Assembly: GCF_015694725.1 (NCBI RefSeq)
Contig: NZ_JADQDQ010000002.1
Span: 186,001 to 250,000 of the forward strand
Source of the DNA: Hymenobacter jeongseonensis
GTDB lineage: Bacteria; Bacteroidota; Bacteroidia; Cytophagales; Hymenobacteraceae
DNA length: 64,000 nt
Direction of reading: 5' to 3'
Below, piece by piece: positions 62,257 through 64,000 of the stretch. How positions within the stretch are numbered: position 1 is the first letter of the stretch; each line of letters opens with the position of its first letter. The notes beneath the pieces were generated by a model, which saw only the letters and a program-made list of their open reading frames with translations, was not told the DNA's origin and searched no databases. Position numbers and translations under genes: made by a program.

Positions 62257-63456
62257 ATGTCGCCCGCCTCCCCTACTCAGGCCCCGCCCATTTCCTTTGA
62301 TGATACGCGCGTGGCTTTCGCCTCCAAGTCCGATGCCCAGTTGCGTAAAGTCTACGCCCTGTTTGCGGCTATGAACAACGGCACCTTGGTAAAAACCGGC
62401 AGCGGCCTCATGAAAGCAGCCCTCAAGTGGGGCCTGCCCGGCACGAAGTTCCTCATCAAGCATTCCATTTTTGAGCAGTTCTGCGGGGGCGAAACCATTG
62501 CCGAATGCCGCCCCGTCACCAATGAGTTGGGCAAATACAACATCGGCACCATCCTCGACTACTCGGTAGAGGGCGAAGGCAGCGACCGCAGCTACGACCA
62601 CACCCGCGACGAAATCCTGGCCACCATCGAGGAGGCCCACCGCTCCAAGCACATCCCGTTTTCGGTATTTAAAGTAACGGGCGTGGCCAACGTGGCCATC
62701 CTCGAGAAAATCCAGGCCGGCAAGCTCCTCACTGCTGATGAAGAAGCCGCGCACGCCCGCGCCGTCGCCCGCGTCGAGGCGCTGTGCGCCCGCGCCCACC
62801 AGCACGGAGTGCGCCTGTTTGTCGATGCCGAGGAAAGCTGGTTTCAGCACACCATCGACCAACTGACTTACAACATGATGGCCAAATACAACCGCGAAAC
62901 GGCCATCGTCTGGAACACTTACCAGCTCTACCGTCATGACCGCCTCGATGCCCTCAAAGCCGCGCATGATGCCGCCGCCGAGGCCGGCTATTACATCGGC
63001 GCCAAGCTGGTGCGCGGCGCCTACATGGAAAAAGAAGCCCGCGTAGCCAAGCAGCGCGGCTACGAAAACCCCATCAACCCCACCAAAAACGCCACCGACG
63101 CCCTCTATGACGAGTCGCTGAGCTACTGCATCGACCACATCGACCGCATCAGCATTTGCGCCGGTACTCACAACGAGGCCAGTTCCCTACTGCTCACCCA
63201 ACTCATGCAGCAAGCCGGCATCGCGCCGAACGACCCGCGGGTATGGTTTGCCCAACTCTACGGCATGAGCGACAACCTCACCTACAACCTGGCCAACGCC
63301 GGCTACAACACCGCCAAATACCTGCCCTATGGCCCGGTAGCTGCTGTGATGCCCTACTTGTTGCGTCGGGCCGATGAAAACACGGCCATTGCCGGCCAAA
63401 GCAGCCGCGAATTTCTCCTCATCCAAAAGGAAATCCGCCGCCGCCAGCAGCAGTAA
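62257..63456 (+). CDS. Proline dehydrogenase
   Basis: 399 residues from the ATG at 62257; further upstream in-frame sequence lies antisense to the DAHP synthase gene. A proline dehydrogenase TIM barrel with FAD-binding segments VDAEESWFQHTIDQLTYNMM (split), VWNTYQLYRHDRLD, GAKLVRGAYMEKE with its conserved Arg, AGTHNEASS and YGMSDNLTYNLA. It oxidises L-proline to pyrroline-5-carboxylate and feeds electrons to quinone. It is stand-alone and lacks the P5C dehydrogenase domain of PutA, as usual in Bacteroidota. Confidence 0.95.
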   Translation: MSPASPTQAPPISFDDTRVAFASKSDAQLRKVYALFAAMNNGTLVKTGSGLMKAALKWGLPGTKFLIKHSIFEQFCGGETIAECRPVTNELGKYNIGTILDYSVEGEGSDRSYDHTRDEILATIEEAHRSKHIPFSVFKVTGVANVAILEKIQAGKLLTADEEAAHARAVARVEALCARAHQHGVRLFVDAEESWFQHTIDQLTYNMMAKYNRETAIVWNTYQLYRHDRLDALKAAHDAAAEAGYYIGAKLVRGAYMEKEARVAKQRGYENPINPTKNATDALYDESLSYCIDHIDRISICAGTHNEASSLLLTQLMQQAGIAPNDPRVWFAQLYGMSDNLTYNLANAGYNTAKYLPYGPVAAVMPYLLRRADENTAIAGQSSREFLLIQKEIRRRQQQ

Positions 63457-63782
63457 CCCAAGCCGGTTTCGAGGGTTGGCTTTTGCCAATCAATCGCCGG
63501 AAAACGGTCATGCCAAGGTTTTGCCTGGTATGACCGTTTTGGTTTTTATCGGGTACTTCTAGAGTTGAATAGTGTTGGTGCAGGGCCGTTCATTCAGCAT
63601 TCCCGGCTCATATGCCGGCTATTCAAGCTCAACTGTTGACTATTTCGGAACGATTCTGGCAGGGACAGCCCCCACATGGCGTTAATTATCCGGCCAGGGC
63701 AGTTCTCAATTGCGGTGCCTTCCCATTTAATTTCGCTAATTTTCAGCCCCTAAACCGGTTTTTGCTCATTTGTTGCCCTGCC
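63457..63782. other. Intergenic region after proline dehydrogenase
   Basis: The terminator at 63501 comes first. Beyond it lies about 240 bp with an imperfect CCCGGCTCATATGCCGGC-type inverted repeat near 63600-63620 (CCGGC/GCCGG arms around a CATATG core) and AT-rich DNA before the last gene; nothing else recognised. Confidence 0.45.
63501..63540 (+). terminator. Rho-independent terminator of proline dehydrogenase
   Basis: A 15-bp stem with one G-U pair (63501-63515 and 63526-63540), a 10-nt loop, and T-rich sequence after it. Confidence 0.85.
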
Positions 63783-64000
63783 ATGATTGGTCGCATACGC
63801 ACTTATTTAATCCGTTATTCCCGCCAACAATCCGGAACCGTAAGCTACCTCACGCTGGTGCAGGAAGCTGAACTGGGGTTAAATCTGGAGATTTCGCACG
63901 AAAAATCCCGACTGAACGAGATGCTTGCCGAAATATCCATGACGGAGCACGAAGAAGGACGCCCACCCCTCAGCTGCTTGGTTAAAGTGCAAGGCTCAAA
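63783..64000 (+). CDS. Protein of unknown function, 3' end outside window
   Basis: 72 codons are visible from the ATG at 63783 and the frame is open to the window end. The visible part starts MIGRIRTYLIRYSRQQSGTV and continues with a helix rich in Leu/Glu, then EISMTEHEEGRPPLSCLVKV. The pattern E..GRPPLS followed by a hydrophobic strand recurs in uncharacterised bacterial proteins, some near restriction or DNA-processing genes, but from this fragment no function is assigned. Not a signal peptide. Confidence 0.65.
   Translation, partial: MIGRIRTYLIRYSRQQSGTVSYLTLVQEAELGLNLEISHEKSRLNEMLAEISMTEHEEGRPPLSCLVKVQGS

Overview
The window is a high-GC chromosomal segment from a member of the Bacteroidota, most like Hymenobacter and its relatives (Cytophagales). 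The evidence is four secreted proteins ending in type IX secretion (T9SS) C-terminal sorting domains, a TonB-dependent receptor with an N-terminal carboxypeptidase-regulatory-like domain, an SprB-type repeat, an OmpA protein with thrombospondin type 3 repeats, a ClpC chaperone and promoter-like sequences of the TTTG / TAnnTTTG kind. The organism assignment is inference from gene content; no rRNA or phylogenetic marker was compared. No prophage, insertion sequence or CRISPR array is visible.

Layout. 0-5.9 kb: the end of a NarX/DegS-type histidine kinase translationally coupled to a receiver-only response regulator, a TonB-dependent receptor, an unknown secreted protein and an alkyltransferase-like DNA repair protein. 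6-11.9 kb: a complete RND efflux operon (adaptor, pump, TolC-like channel). 12-18.6 kb: two T9SS-exported proteins and a zinc-dependent phospholipase C-like protein. 18.7-25.1 kb: a pentose-polysaccharide locus with four GH43 enzymes and a GH5-like enzyme, with LacI-type palindromes in its control regions and no SusC/SusD pair inside the window. 25.3-30.9 kb: two T9SS surface proteins, each preceded by a related untranslated leader of about 370-390 nt. 30.9-41.7 kb: chromate transporter, NADP isocitrate dehydrogenase, an intradiol dioxygenase lipoprotein, the oxidative pentose phosphate operon gnd-zwf-pgl, and an OmpA protein. 42 kb: two serine tRNAs. 42.4-48.7 kb: envelope functions (YihY/BrkB, hotdog thioesterase, MltG, LpxL-type acyltransferase, WbqC) plus a YrdC/YciO protein. 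48.9-57.6 kb: ClpC, an S9 peptidase, an acyl-CoA carboxylase beta subunit, an M42 peptidase and a metal-chelate binding protein, with two imperfect-to-perfect palindromic intergenic repeats. 57.6-64 kb: shikimate pathway genes aroA, aroB and a DAHP synthase-chorismate mutase fusion, interleaved with twin small lipoproteins and proline dehydrogenase, then a gene cut by the window end.

How the parts work together. The glycoside hydrolases would release arabinose and xylose from hemicellulose, which feeds naturally into the pentose phosphate genes further along, although nothing in the sequence shows shared control. The shikimate enzymes (entry step, second step, EPSP synthase, chorismate mutase) lie close together but are not a compact operon.

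The most promising undescribed element is the pair of related 5' leaders in front of the T9SS genes at 25.3-26.8 and 27.5-30.3 kb. They share a promoter with the same 19-nt spacing, a nearly identical 34-nt block and a hairpin whose stem pairs differ in sequence but still pair. This looks like a structured cis-regulatory RNA attached to surface-protein genes.
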